From Streptomyces sp. Ag109_O5-10 (GTDB taxonomy: Bacteria > Actinomycetota > Actinomycetes > Streptomycetales > Streptomycetaceae): DNA of 64,000 nt. Shown here piece after piece: positions 1 through 7,738 of the stretch; within the stretch, counting starts at the first letter, position 1, and each line of letters begins with the position of its first letter. The notes beneath the pieces are model-generated. The model had not been told where the DNA came from. It was given only the letters and a program-made list of their open reading frames with translations, and did not search any database. The position numbers were made by a program, and so were the translations under genes. The DNA is taken from positions 5,146,001 to 5,210,000 of the forward strand of contig NZ_FNTQ01000001.1 in NCBI RefSeq assembly GCF_900105755.1, given 5' to 3'.

Positions 1-2490
1 CACCTCGTCGGCCGTGTGGTCGTACGCCGTGACGAAGCCGCCCTCCACGCGGATGGGGGCGATGACCCGCTGGCTGGCCGTGCCCTCGGCGTTGACGTAG
101 CCGATCCAGAGGGTGTCGCCGGTGAGGACGGCGGCCTGCATGGTGGCGAGGGTCTCGGCGGCGGTGGTGCGCGGGAGTTCGCCGCCCTTGACGGCCGCCC
201 CCGCGGGCTTGCGCGGGGTGGTGGCGGCGAGGTCGCCCGCGCGGATCGCGCGGATCGCCGCCGCGAGGAGGGTGGGGTCCGGTGGCGGCGGGCCGTCCGG
301 GACCGGCTCGGGCGCCGTGCGCGGCGGGGTGCGGTGGGCGTGGGCGCGGGTGATCAGGACGTCGCCCTCAGCGGACTCGGCGGCGGGCGCGTAGCCCATC
401 GCCCGCAGGCCTTCCAGGAGGGCGGCCGGGTCGGCCTGGGTGGCGAGGACCGTCGGGGCCAGGCGGCGCAGGCGCAGGCCCGAGGCCCGCTTGTCGGCCA
501 TGATCTCGTTGAGGACGGTGTCGTCGTCGCAGCGGACGTACGCCGAGGCCGCGCCCACCCGCAGGTGTCCGTGCCTGCGTGCCACGTCGTCGATCAGGTA
601 GGCGAGCGGCTGCGGGACCGGTGTGCGGGAGTGCGTGGTGAGGAAGGCGTGCAGGTCGGCGGCGGTCTGGCCGGCGTCCAGGGCGCGGCGGACGGAGGCG
701 GGCGTGAAGCGGTACACGGTGGCGCCGCCCTTCGACTCGACGTCGGCGAGGACGCCCAGCGCGTCGGCGAGCGGGCGGCGCAGCGGACCCGGGGCGACCG
801 CGGTCAGGTCGGCCTGGAGCAGGACGTGGTCGAGGGGTTCGGGGAGCAGCGGGGCGAGCAGTCGGACGGCGGTGGCGGTGGCGACGGCCTGCTCGGGCGG
901 GGAGAGGGGTTCGAGGGCGGCGGAGAGGTGGTGATGGCGCACCGGGAGCTTGTCGCCGGGGCCGGACGGCTCCGCGGCCTGCTCGGGGGCCTTCTCCGCG
1001 GCCGGTGCGCCGAGGAGCGCGCGGCCGTGGGCCGACAGTGCCCCGCGCCCGGTCACGCCCAGCAGCTCGGCCTCGGACAGCGTCCAGCGGGCCAGCCGGG
1101 TGCGCAGGTCGTCGCCGTGCTGCCGGGGGCCGCGCAGCGGGCGTTCCCAGCGCAGCCGGGCCAGCACCGAGTCGGCGGCCGGGGCGGCGCCCTCCGGGAG
1201 CGCGGCGAGGAGGGACAGCACCCGGTGCCGTACCTCGGGCGCCGCCGAGCGGTCGAGGCCGGGGCCGAGCGCGGACAGGGCGCGGTCCTTGGCGTCCCGG
1301 CCGCCGACCAGGCCCGAGGCGCGGGTGGCGGTGAGCCAGGCCTCGGCCAGCTGGGCCCAGCGTTCGGCGGGCGGCCGGTCCAGCCACTCGTCGTAGGCGG
1401 GGGTGACCGCGTAGCGCTCGTCGGCCTCGCCGTCGGAGGCGAGCAGCCCGGCCGCGTAGGCCAGCTCGACCCAGAACGCGGCGATCGGCTCGGGCACGTC
1501 GAGGGCGACGGCGGTCCGCTTGAGGTCCCGGACACTCAGGCCGCCCGACCGCAGCACGGCCGGGCCGCCCTCGTCCCAGTCCTTCAGCAGCTCCTCGACG
1601 GTCGCGAGCGAGGTGTACGCCTGTCCGGCGGCGGTCGCGTCCACAACCTGTGGACGGTGGGCGGCGGCCGGTTCGACGGCGGGCGGCACGGGCTCCGGTT
1701 CGCGGTGGGCGCGGCCCTCGCGCAGGTGCAGGGCGACCTCGCGGGGCAGGACCACGGTGCCGGGCGCGGTCGGCAGCAGCAGACCGCGGTCGAGGAGCCA
1801 GCGCAGATGGGCGGCAGGTTCGGGGGTGATCTGCCCGTACGGCGGCCCCCAGACCAGCCGGGACAGGACCTCGCGGGACTCGGCGGGCGCGGCGGCGAGC
1901 AGCTTCGCCATCTTCTTGCGGTGGCCGAACAGCTTGGTGAGCGCGTCCACCGCGGAGACCGAGTCGTGCGTGGAGGGCAGCCCGGCGGCGGCCACGATCT
2001 CCTGGATCCGGCCCGGCGACATCCCCGAGGTGGCCTCCCGCACGGTCGGGCCGAGACCGGTCGGCGAGGGGTGCTGCGGGGACGGGGCGAGCACCTCGCG
2101 GGCGGTCCGCACCAGCCGCAGCCGGTCGTCGCCGCCCCACACCAGCGCCTGGTCGCGGAGCGCGGCGACGGCCCGCGGCAGCTCGCCCGCGACGGCCGGG
2201 TCCCTGCTGTCCCCGCCGTCCCCGGCCATCAGGCCCAGCAGCTCCTGGTACGACGCCGGGTCGCCGGCCACCGCCAGCGCCTCCGCGGTCTGCAGGGTGA
2301 AGCGGTCAAGGCGTTCCAGGGCGCGCAGCACCGAGGCACGGGTGCCGGCCCGGGTGGCCAGCTGGGTCAGGTCGGTGGGGACGGGGGTGATGAGGTCGGG
2401 GCGGGCACGCAGCAGTACGGCCAGGGAGGCGTCGTCCCTGGCCCGGAGCGCCTCCGCGAGGGAACGCGGCGGGGTGGCCGGGTTGCTCAT
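1..2490 (-). CDS. Helicase C-terminal (XPB/Ssl2-type) domain protein, 3' end cut by window
   Basis: The frame opens with ATG at 2490 (MSNPATPPRSLAEALRARDD) and stays open to base 1, giving 830 codons without a stop, so the C-terminus is missing. The start is preceded by a gene-free stretch on its 5' side. The long leucine/alanine-rich N-terminal part resembles the helical region of actinobacterial 'helicase-associated' proteins. Around residues 540-690 is a region with the pattern LLPEPLDHVLLQADLT, typical of the XPB/Ssl2-like helicase C-terminal fold. From about residue 780 a WYL-like segment begins (LWIGYVNAEGTASQRVIAP). No Walker A motif is visible in the part present, so it is probably a DNA-binding or regulatory protein, not an active helicase. 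The family assignment is from recognition; the role is unknown. Confidence 0.85.
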   Translation of the reverse strand, partial: MSNPATPPRSLAEALRARDDASLAVLLRARPDLITPVPTDLTQLATRAGTRASVLRALERLDRFTLQTAEALAVAGDPASYQELLGLMAGDGGDSRDPAVAGELPRAVAALRDQALVWGGDDRLRLVRTAREVLAPSPQHPSPTGLGPTVREATSGMSPGRIQEIVAAAGLPSTHDSVSAVDALTKLFGHRKKMAKLLAAAPAESREVLSRLVWGPPYGQITPEPAAHLRWLLDRGLLLPTAPGTVVLPREVALHLREGRAHREPEPVPPAVEPAAAHRPQVVDATAAGQAYTSLATVEELLKDWDEGGPAVLRSGGLSVRDLKRTAVALDVPEPIAAFWVELAYAAGLLASDGEADERYAVTPAYDEWLDRPPAERWAQLAEAWLTATRASGLVGGRDAKDRALSALGPGLDRSAAPEVRHRVLSLLAALPEGAAPAADSVLARLRWERPLRGPRQHGDDLRTRLARWTLSEAELLGVTGRGALSAHGRALLGAPAAEKAPEQAAEPSGPGDKLPVRHHHLSAALEPLSPPEQAVATATAVRLLAPLLPEPLDHVLLQADLTAVAPGPLRRPLADALGVLADVESKGGATVYRFTPASVRRALDAGQTAADLHAFLTTHSRTPVPQPLAYLIDDVARRHGHLRVGAASAYVRCDDDTVLNEIMADKRASGLRLRRLAPTVLATQADPAALLEGLRAMGYAPAAESAEGDVLITRAHAHRTPPRTAPEPVPDGPPPPDPTLLAAAIRAIRAGDLAATTPRKPAGAAVKGGELPRTTAAETLATMQAAVLTGDTLWIGYVNAEGTASQRVIAPIRVEGGFVTAYDHTADEV

Positions 2491-2972
2491 CCGACCCACG
2501 GTAGCGGGTGCGGGGCGGGCACCGGGATCACCTGTCCACGGCCGTTTCCGTGTAAAGGGCAGCCACCCGGACGACAGGACGCTGCGCAGATGTCCGGCGA
2601 ATGAATTCCGGCGGGAGGACCGCGGCACCGCCGGCGACACTCGGCACCCGGCCCTCACCCGGGGCCCCTGACCGCCGCGCGTTGTCAACAACGCGGTGGG
2701 ACACGGCGATTCGGGGGATGCGGCCGGGCGAACACCGAGTACGCCCACGCCTACGGCGAACCGGCCGTCAGGCTCCATCGCCGCCGCCTTCCTGCGCCGC
2801 CTCACCGACCAGGGTGGCAAGGACATCCCGCGCGAGTACGGCAACCGCCCCTGCTCGGAGACCCGCTACCCGCGGGTGTGCCGGCCGACATGAGCGGTGG
2901 CCTGCGCTACCGTCGTCCCGACGGGGTAATCCAAGTCGTCAAGGGCAACGCAGCGGCCCCGGAGGGGACTTC
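2491..2972. other. Gene-free stretch between divergent genes
   Basis: This region separates the divergent starts at 2490 (minus) and 2973 (plus). Frames are open on the plus strand (for example 2696-2893, containing AAFLRRLTDQGGKDIPREYG), but none has a convincing ribosome binding site or a family I recognise. It may hold the two divergent promoters and possibly debris of an old gene. Confidence 0.5.
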
Positions 2973-3899
2973 GTGGGTATCGAGAGCGATCAGGTCGTCT
3001 ACGAGTATCTGAGCCGCGTCGGGGACATCGCGCACCAGCGCCAGTTGTCGTCGGCCGAGCGGATGCGGCTGGTCTCCGGCCTGCGCAACGACATCGACCG
3101 GCAGCGGGCCAAGGCGACCGTCGACAGCCCGGCCGCGGTACGGCGCATCCTGGACCGGCTGGGCACGCCCGACGAGGTCGTCGAGGCGGCGGGCGGTACG
3201 GGTACGACGGCGGCCGGCGCACCGCAACCGCCGCCGGGCACGGTCCCCGTCCAGCGGGACGCGGGGCCTTCGGTACCGGCCGAGGACCTGCGGCGCGTCG
3301 TACCGCGCCCGCGGCCCGCGAAGCCGGACGGCGGCGGCACGACGGCGCCGCCGGACTGGTGGCGGGTGGACAGCAGCCCGTTCGGGGACGGGGACGCGGA
3401 GGGGGTGCCGGGGTTCGTCGGCGGGGTGGAGATCCCGGAGCTGCTCAGCGGGCCGCGGCTGCGGAAGCCGGAGCCGGCGGAGGAGCCGGCCGAGCCGGAG
3501 GCGGCCCCGGTGGTGGCGGAGGCCGCGCCGCCGTCCGCGCGGCGCCGGTTCCGGCCCGCGGTCGGCTGGAGCAACCCCCTCCTCCTGCTCGCCGCCGCCG
3601 CGCTCGTGGTGGGCGCGGTCCTCGGCAACTGGTTCGCCCTCCTCCTCGGCTGGGCCATCGCCTACGGCTCCCGCCGGCTCACCCCCGCGGAGACGAAGCT
3701 GGCGGTGATGTGGGTCCCCGGGCTGTCCGTGGCGGCCGGTCTGGTCTGGCTCTGGGGCCGCAGCGCAGGCCGCTGGGGCGCACCGATCGCCCAGGGGCAG
3801 ATGAGCGGTGCGGTGGGGGAGACATGGCCGTGGGTGGTACGGGGCGCTGCGCTGGCCTCGGCCGCTTACGTGGTGTGGCGGTCGCAGAGGTCGCGGTAG
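2973..3899 (+). CDS. HAAS-domain-like integral membrane protein
   Basis: A 308-residue protein starting at GTG 2973, chosen because GGAGGGG lies at 2961-2967 with good spacing and the conserved N-terminus begins there (MGIESDQVVYEYLSRVGDIA). Residues 1-75 form a charged helical domain (SSAERMRLVSGLRNDIDRQR, then AAVRRILDRLGTPDEVVEAA) like the HAAS/DUF1700 signalling domain that often pairs with PadR regulators. A proline/acid-rich linker follows to about residue 195. Hydrophobic segments sit near residues 200-230, 247-265 and 286-303, so the C-terminal third is membrane-embedded. No PadR gene is adjacent. The function is unknown; the domain name rests on similarity recalled from other Streptomyces. 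Confidence 0.75.
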   Translation: MGIESDQVVYEYLSRVGDIAHQRQLSSAERMRLVSGLRNDIDRQRAKATVDSPAAVRRILDRLGTPDEVVEAAGGTGTTAAGAPQPPPGTVPVQRDAGPSVPAEDLRRVVPRPRPAKPDGGGTTAPPDWWRVDSSPFGDGDAEGVPGFVGGVEIPELLSGPRLRKPEPAEEPAEPEAAPVVAEAAPPSARRRFRPAVGWSNPLLLLAAAALVVGAVLGNWFALLLGWAIAYGSRRLTPAETKLAVMWVPGLSVAAGLVWLWGRSAGRWGAPIAQGQMSGAVGETWPWVVRGAALASAAYVVWRSQRSR

Positions 3900-3930
3900 G
3901 AGGTGGGGCGGCCTGTTGCCGGGCGGCTGC

Positions 3931-3979
3931 GGGCCGGTGGGGGCTGGTCGCGCAGTTCCTCGCGCCCCTCACGGGGCGC
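3931..3979 (-). repeat. Dispersed hairpin-tail element, copy A
   Basis: Read on the minus strand this is a 7-bp inverted repeat (AGCGCCCC, loop GTGA, GGGGCGC) followed by the conserved tail GAACTGCGCGACCAGCCCCC. The same arrangement occurs at seven other places in the window. The loop contains TGA. The element lies between two plus-strand genes and is not in sense with either. Confidence 0.85.
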
Positions 3980-4107
3980 TTTCCAGCCGTGTGCTTGAAG
4001 TCCCGGCCGCGGGCATTCGTGCCGCTGGGGCCCCGGGTGGGCGTGGGCGGCACCCGGCCGGCGCCGGTGAGCGTCCCCACATCCGGCCCCAGCCCCCGCC
4101 CTGCACA

Positions 4108-4776
4108 ATGACCCGTATGACTCCTCGCCCCCTCACCGTCGGCTTCGATCTCGACATGACGCTCATCGACTCCCGGCCCGGCATCCACGCCACCTACGTG
4201 GCGCTCGCCGAGCGGACCGGGACGTTCATCGATGCCGATCTGGCGGTGACCCGGCTGGGGCCGCCGCTCGCGGAGGAGCTGGTGCACTGGTTCCCGGCCG
4301 AGCGCATCGCGGAGGTGGGTGACCTGTACCGGGCGATGTATCCGGAGACCGCCATCGTGGCGACGCCCGCCATGCCGGGTGCGCGGGAGGCGATCGCGGC
4401 GGTGCGGGAGGCCGGCGGCAAGAGCGTGGTGGTCACCGCGAAGTACGAGCCCAACGCGAAGCTGCACCTCAGCCACCTCGGCATAGTCCCCGACGCGGTC
4501 GTCGGCGGCCTGTGGGCCGAGCAGAAGGCGGTGGCGCTGCGCGAGCACGCCGCGGGCGCGTACGTCGGCGACCACGTCGGAGACGTACGCGGGGCACGCA
4601 AGGCGGGAGCCCTGTCGGTGGCGGTGGCCACCGGGCCCTGTGACGCCGAGGAGCTGCGCGCGGCCGGCGCCGACGTGGTGCTCGCCGACCTCACCGAGCT
4701 GCCCGCGTGGCTGGCCCGCTACCGCGAGGACGGCTACCGCGAGGACGGTTACCGGGAGGACGCCTCCCGCGCCTGA
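4108..4776 (+). CDS. HAD-superfamily hydrolase (phosphoglycolate-phosphatase-like)
   Basis: A 222-residue haloacid-dehalogenase phosphatase. Motif I is FDLDMTLID (nucleophile Asp14, acid Asp16), motif II is the Thr of VVVTAKY and motif IV is YVGDHVGDVRGA, a complete catalytic set. A cap domain lies between motifs I and II. Either ATG 4108 or ATG 4117 could be the start; both give intact motif I. The substrate cannot be told; small phosphorylated metabolites are usual for this subfamily. The C-terminus ends in three exact YREDG/YREDA units encoded by a 15-bp tandem repeat, and the 3' end overlaps the convergent gene that stops at 4749. Confidence 0.9.
   Translation: MTRMTPRPLTVGFDLDMTLIDSRPGIHATYVALAERTGTFIDADLAVTRLGPPLAEELVHWFPAERIAEVGDLYRAMYPETAIVATPAMPGAREAIAAVREAGGKSVVVTAKYEPNAKLHLSHLGIVPDAVVGGLWAEQKAVALREHAAGAYVGDHVGDVRGARKAGALSVAVATGPCDAEELRAAGADVVLADLTELPAWLARYREDGYREDGYREDASRA
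4720..4764 (+). repeat. 15-bp tandem repeat, three copies
   Basis: TACCGCGAGGACGGC is repeated at 4720, 4735 and 4750 with 0-2 changes and codes for YREDG, YREDG, YREDA at the C-terminus of the HAD hydrolase. It also overlaps the last codons of the convergent membrane-protein gene. Confidence 0.9.
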
Positions 4777-5003
4777 CGGCGGCCGGCCGCGACCGACTGG
4801 AGCACTCCGGCGGCCGCGACCAGGAAGCCGACGCCCATGAGCATGCTCAGCAGGTACATGTACGTCGGAAAAGGCTTCGCACCGAGGAACAGCGGTATCA
4901 CGGTGACGAGTGTGGCCACCGTACCGATGAAGAAGACCACGGCTCCGGCACGGACCAGTCGGTCACCGGGCCCGGCGGAATTCGCTTGGGTTTTGTCACG
5001 CAC
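4749..5003 (-). CDS. Small membrane protein, 84 residues
   Basis: A frame of 84 residues if GTG 5003 is used (MRDKTQANSAGPGDRLVRAG); an upstream in-frame ATG at 5036 would add 11 residues. I prefer the GTG because conserved-looking polar sequence starts there. Two hydrophobic helices follow: AVVFFIGTVATLVTVIPLFL and YLLSMLMGVGFLVAAAGVLQ, with a basic C-terminal tail (GRRQAREASSR), so it is an integral membrane protein with both ends on one side. It overlaps the HAD gene tail to tail by 28 bp and is divergent from the cold-shock gene. No function can be assigned. Confidence 0.7.
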   Translation of the reverse strand: MRDKTQANSAGPGDRLVRAGAVVFFIGTVATLVTVIPLFLGAKPFPTYMYLLSMLMGVGFLVAAAGVLQSVAAGRRQAREASSR

Positions 5004-5048
5004 TCGACCAGGGTAGTTCCCTGCCCGAAGGAACAACCGGGCGACGTC

Positions 5049-5076
5049 TTGTCACGCGCCCGAAGACCATTAGCCT
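5049..5076 (+). promoter_or_regulatory. Predicted vegetative promoter of the cold-shock gene
   Basis: TTGTCA at 5049-5054 and TAGCCT at 5071-5076, separated by 16 bp, match the principal sigma factor (HrdB-type) pattern. Transcription starting near 5083 would give a leader of about 110 nt. Confidence 0.55.
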
Positions 5077-5083
5077 TGGTACC

Positions 5084-5105
5084 GGCGGGTCGTGGTCGAC
5101 CCGCC
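5084..5105 (+). promoter_or_regulatory. Hairpin in the 5' leader of the cold-shock gene
   Basis: GGCGGGTCG and CGACCCGCC pair perfectly (9 bp) around a TGGT loop, immediately after the predicted transcription start. Structured leaders are common in cold-shock mRNAs, so a role in mRNA stability or temperature response is possible but not shown. Confidence 0.6.
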
Positions 5106-5191
5106 CGAGTGCTATCAAGGCCCGTTCCAGAGCTGTTGCATTCAGAAGTTTTCCGAGCAGTTTCCGACGAGATACGAGGACGAGGACAGAC

Positions 5192-5575
5192 GTGCCTACC
5201 GGCAAGGTCAAGTGGTTCAACAGTGAGAAGGGCTTCGGCTTTCTCTCCCGCGACGACGGCGGTGACGTCTTCGTCCATTCCTCGGTTCTCCCCGACGGCG
5301 TCGATGCTCTCAAGCCGGGCCAGCGCGTGGAGTTCGGTGTCGTCGCCGGTCAGCGCGGTGACCAGGCGTTGTCCGTGGTCCTGCTCGACCCCACCCCGTC
5401 GGTCGCCGCCGCCCAGCGGAAGAAGCCGGACGAGCTGGCCTCGATCGTGCAGGACCTGACGACCCTGCTCGAAAACATCACGCCGATGCTGGAGCGCGGC
5501 CGTTACCCGGACAAGGCCGCCGGCGCGAAGATCGCCGGGCTGCTGCGCGCGGTCGCGGACCAGCTTGACGTGTAG
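5192..5575 (+). CDS. Cold-shock-domain protein with C-terminal extension
   Basis: GTG start at 5192 gives a 127-residue protein. Residues 1-67 are a cold-shock domain with both RNA-binding motifs: KGFGFLSRD (RNP1-like) and VFVHSSV (RNP2-like), beginning MPTGKVKWFNSEKGFGF. A predicted helical extension follows (ELASIVQDLTTLLENITPML and AKIAGLLRAVADQLDV), making it about twice the length of CspA. The protein should bind single-stranded RNA or DNA as a chaperone; the extension may mediate oligomerisation. It has its own promoter, a structured leader and a terminator with a seven-T run. Confidence 0.93.
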   Translation: MPTGKVKWFNSEKGFGFLSRDDGGDVFVHSSVLPDGVDALKPGQRVEFGVVAGQRGDQALSVVLLDPTPSVAAAQRKKPDELASIVQDLTTLLENITPMLERGRYPDKAAGAKIAGLLRAVADQLDV

Positions 5576-5617
5576 CCGGGAAGCCGGGTGGCCGCGCAAG
5601 CGGCATATGCCTCTCGG

Positions 5618-5643
5618 AAGCGGGTAAGTCCCGTGCTTTTTTT
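5618..5643 (+). terminator. Intrinsic terminator with seven T residues
   Basis: AAGCGGG and CCCGTGCTT can pair with a small GT bulge around TAAGT, followed by seven T residues ending at 5643. A real T-tract is rare in this G+C-rich DNA. It terminates the cold-shock gene and ends exactly at the stop codon of the convergent mqnD. Confidence 0.7.
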
Positions 5644-6491
5644 CAGGGGAAATCGAGTGCGTGCGGGCCGAGGGGCGGGACGAGTCCCTCGGCCGCCGCG
5701 CGGGTGAGCAGTCCGCGCACCGCCGCGTAACCGTCCTCGCCGAGTTCCGAGGTGAACTCGTTGACGTAGAGCCCGATGTGCTGGTCGGCGACGGCCGGGT
5801 CCATCTCCTGGGCGTGTGCCATGACATAGGGCCGGGAGGCCTCGGGGTCGTCCCAGGCCGCGTGAACGGACGTACGGATCGAGTCGGCGAGGCGGGTGAG
5901 CGCCTCGGCACCCAGCGAGCGCTTGGCGATGATCGCGCCCAGCGGGATCGGCAGGCCCGTCGTGTTCTCCCAGTGCTCGCCCATGTCCGCGAGCTTGTGC
6001 AGGCCGTAGTTCTGGTAGGTGAAGCGTGCCTCGTGGATCACGAGCCCCGCGTCGACCTTTCCGTCCCGCACGGCCGGCATGATCTCGTGGAAGGGCATGA
6101 CCACGATCTCGCCGACACCGCCGGGGAGCGTGTCCGCGGCCCAGAGCCGGAACAGCAGGTACGCCGTCGACTTCTCGCTCGGCACGGCGACCGTGCGGCC
6201 GGTGAGGTCCGCCCCGGCCTCCCGGGTCAGCACCAGCGGCCCGCAGCCCCGCCCCAGCGCGCCCCCGCAGGGCAGCAGGGTGTACGTGTCGAGGACGTAC
6301 GGCAGTACGGCGTACGACACCTTCAGCGCGTCCGACTCGCCGCGCTCGGCCATGCCGTTGGTGATGTCGATGTCCGCGAAGGTCACGTCGAGCGCGGGCG
6401 CGCCCGGGATCCGGCCGTGGGCGAGGGCGTCGAAGACGAAGGTGTCGTTCGGGCAGGGCGAGTACGCGATCTGCAGGGGCTCACTGGTCAT
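5643..6491 (-). CDS. mqnD: 1,4-dihydroxy-6-naphthoate synthase MqnD
   Basis: A 282-residue protein with the MqnA/MqnD signature near the N-terminus (YSPCPNDTFVFDALAHGRI) and a periplasmic-binding-protein-like fold (VAVPSEKSTAYLLFRLWAAD, DAGLVIHEARFTYQNYGLHK). MqnD converts cyclic dehypoxanthinyl futalosine to 1,4-dihydroxy-6-naphthoate in the futalosine route to menaquinone. The start ATG 6491 overlaps the last codons of mqnB by 11 bp, so the two are translationally coupled. Length is normal for the family. The other futalosine genes (mqnA, mqnC) are not in this window. Confidence 0.95.
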   Translation of the reverse strand: MTSEPLQIAYSPCPNDTFVFDALAHGRIPGAPALDVTFADIDITNGMAERGESDALKVSYAVLPYVLDTYTLLPCGGALGRGCGPLVLTREAGADLTGRTVAVPSEKSTAYLLFRLWAADTLPGGVGEIVVMPFHEIMPAVRDGKVDAGLVIHEARFTYQNYGLHKLADMGEHWENTTGLPIPLGAIIAKRSLGAEALTRLADSIRTSVHAAWDDPEASRPYVMAHAQEMDPAVADQHIGLYVNEFTSELGEDGYAAVRGLLTRAAAEGLVPPLGPHALDFP

Positions 6492-7191
6492 GCTGGTTCC
6501 AACTCTCCAGGGCGGGCACGAGCTTCCCGAAGGCCTCGGTCAGGGCGGCCAGGGCGTCGTCGATGCGCCAGGCGGCGCGGTCGCGGGGGCCGACGGGGTT
6601 GGAGACCGCGCGCAGCTCCAGCACGGGCACGCCGTGCGCGGCGGCCGCCTCGGCGACGCCGAAGCCCTCCATGGCCTCGGCGAGGGCGCCCGGGTGCCGG
6701 GTCCGCAGTGCGGCCGCGCGGGCGCCGGTTCCGGTCATCGTGGAGACGGTGAGTACCGCTCCCGGGCGGGCTCCGGTCGCCCTGGCTGTCACTCGTACGA
6801 GTGAATTTGGCGGATGGTGGCTGACGGTCCCGAAACCCAGTTCGGTGACCGGGAGGAATCCGTCGGCCGTCTCGGCGCCCAGATCGGCCGCGGTGATCTC
6901 GTCCGCGACGACCAGGGAGCCGACGGGGGCCTCCGGCTGGAAACCGCCGGCGATCCCGGCGGAGACGACCAGCGCGTAGGGGCGGTCGTCGAGCGCGGCC
7001 GCGGTGAGGGCGGTCGCGGTGCCGGCGGCGGCGAGGGCAGAACCCACGCCGGCGGCGAGCAGGTCGTACCCGTCGGCCGTGCGCAGCAGCGTCGCGGCAG
7101 GCAGCCGTACCTCCTCCGCCGTACCGTCCGGGAACGCCCTTGCCACCGCGTCCCGTTCGGCCGGGACCGCGGTGGCCACGAGGATGCGCAC
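6481..7191 (-). CDS. mqnB: Futalosine hydrolase MqnB
   Basis: A 236-residue nucleosidase of the MTA/SAH family, starting at GTG 7191 (MRILVATAVPAERDAVARAF). Recognisable segments are VVSAGIAGGFQ, the purine-site region EAMEGFGVAEAAAAHGVPVL and the phosphorylase-superfamily end RAVSNPVGPRDRAAWRIDDA with the catalytic-type Asp. It hydrolyses futalosine to dehypoxanthinyl futalosine plus hypoxanthine. Its place directly upstream of, and overlapping, mqnD supports the specific name over a general nucleosidase. It lies 11 bp after the stop of the lipoprotein gene, so all three may share a transcript. Confidence 0.92.
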   Translation of the reverse strand: MRILVATAVPAERDAVARAFPDGTAEEVRLPAATLLRTADGYDLLAAGVGSALAAAGTATALTAAALDDRPYALVVSAGIAGGFQPEAPVGSLVVADEITAADLGAETADGFLPVTELGFGTVSHHPPNSLVRVTARATGARPGAVLTVSTMTGTGARAAALRTRHPGALAEAMEGFGVAEAAAAHGVPVLELRAVSNPVGPRDRAAWRIDDALAALTEAFGKLVPALESWNQHDQ

Positions 7192-7202
7192 GGCGGACGT
7201 GG

Positions 7203-7676
7203 TCAGGCGTCCTTCTTGAGCTTGAAGGACCACAGACCCAGCACCGACTTGTCGCCCTCCTTGATGGAGACCAGGGTCGAGCTGCCGGAGGCGCCGTACT
7301 GGGCGTTGAAGAACACGCTGCCCGGGATGGTGCGGTAGGTCTTGGTGCTGGAGTCGGTGAGCGCCTGACCGTTCAGCAGGATCGTCCAGCCGTTGTCCGC
7401 GATCTTCGGGTCGACGCCGAACCGGACCGTGTCGTCCGGGTCCACCTTGATGGATTTGATCCCGGTGTCCTTCAGGCACTTCGTGAGGGAGGCCGTGTCC
7501 AGGGCCTTGCCGTCGTTGTAGCAGCTGGCCTCGGAGTTGACCGAGGACGTACCGACCGTGATCGTGGCGATCGGCGTCGGCTTGTCACAGGCAGACAGGA
7601 CGAGCAGTCCGGCGGAAACGGCGCCGGCGGCGGCGACGACGCGGCGGCGTCGCGAGCGGGAGTGCAGCGTGGTCAT
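7203..7676 (-). CDS. DUF2771 lipoprotein
   Basis: A 157-residue exported lipoprotein. It has a basic N-terminus (MTTLHSRSRRRRVVAA), a hydrophobic core and a lipobox LSAC with the lipidated Cys near residue 30. The mature part contains one further Cys pair candidate (EASCYNDG and LTKCLKD) and ends FFNAQYGASGSSTLVSIKEG...GLWSFKLKK, the pattern I associate with DUF2771. It should be anchored to the outer face of the cytoplasmic membrane. The function is unknown. It is upstream of mqnB with an 11-bp gap. Confidence 0.85.
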   Translation of the reverse strand: MTTLHSRSRRRRVVAAAGAVSAGLLVLSACDKPTPIATITVGTSSVNSEASCYNDGKALDTASLTKCLKDTGIKSIKVDPDDTVRFGVDPKIADNGWTILLNGQALTDSSTKTYRTIPGSVFFNAQYGASGSSTLVSIKEGDKSVLGLWSFKLKKDA

Positions 7677-7738
7677 GGCCGAAGGCTATCGGGCGGTCCG
7701 GGCCGTCTCCCCATGTGGGGTACGGCGTGCCCGGTTCG

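Noticed and set aside
16..2604. 862-codon plus-strand frame opposite the helicase-domain gene
   Set aside because: Low-complexity Gly/Arg/Ala translation with no family resemblance, complementary to a clear gene.
2601..2972. N-terminal extension of the HAAS-like protein
   Set aside because: The frame is open upstream to 2601 but is Arg/Pro-rich without conservation signs, and the ribosome binding site sits at 2961-2967.
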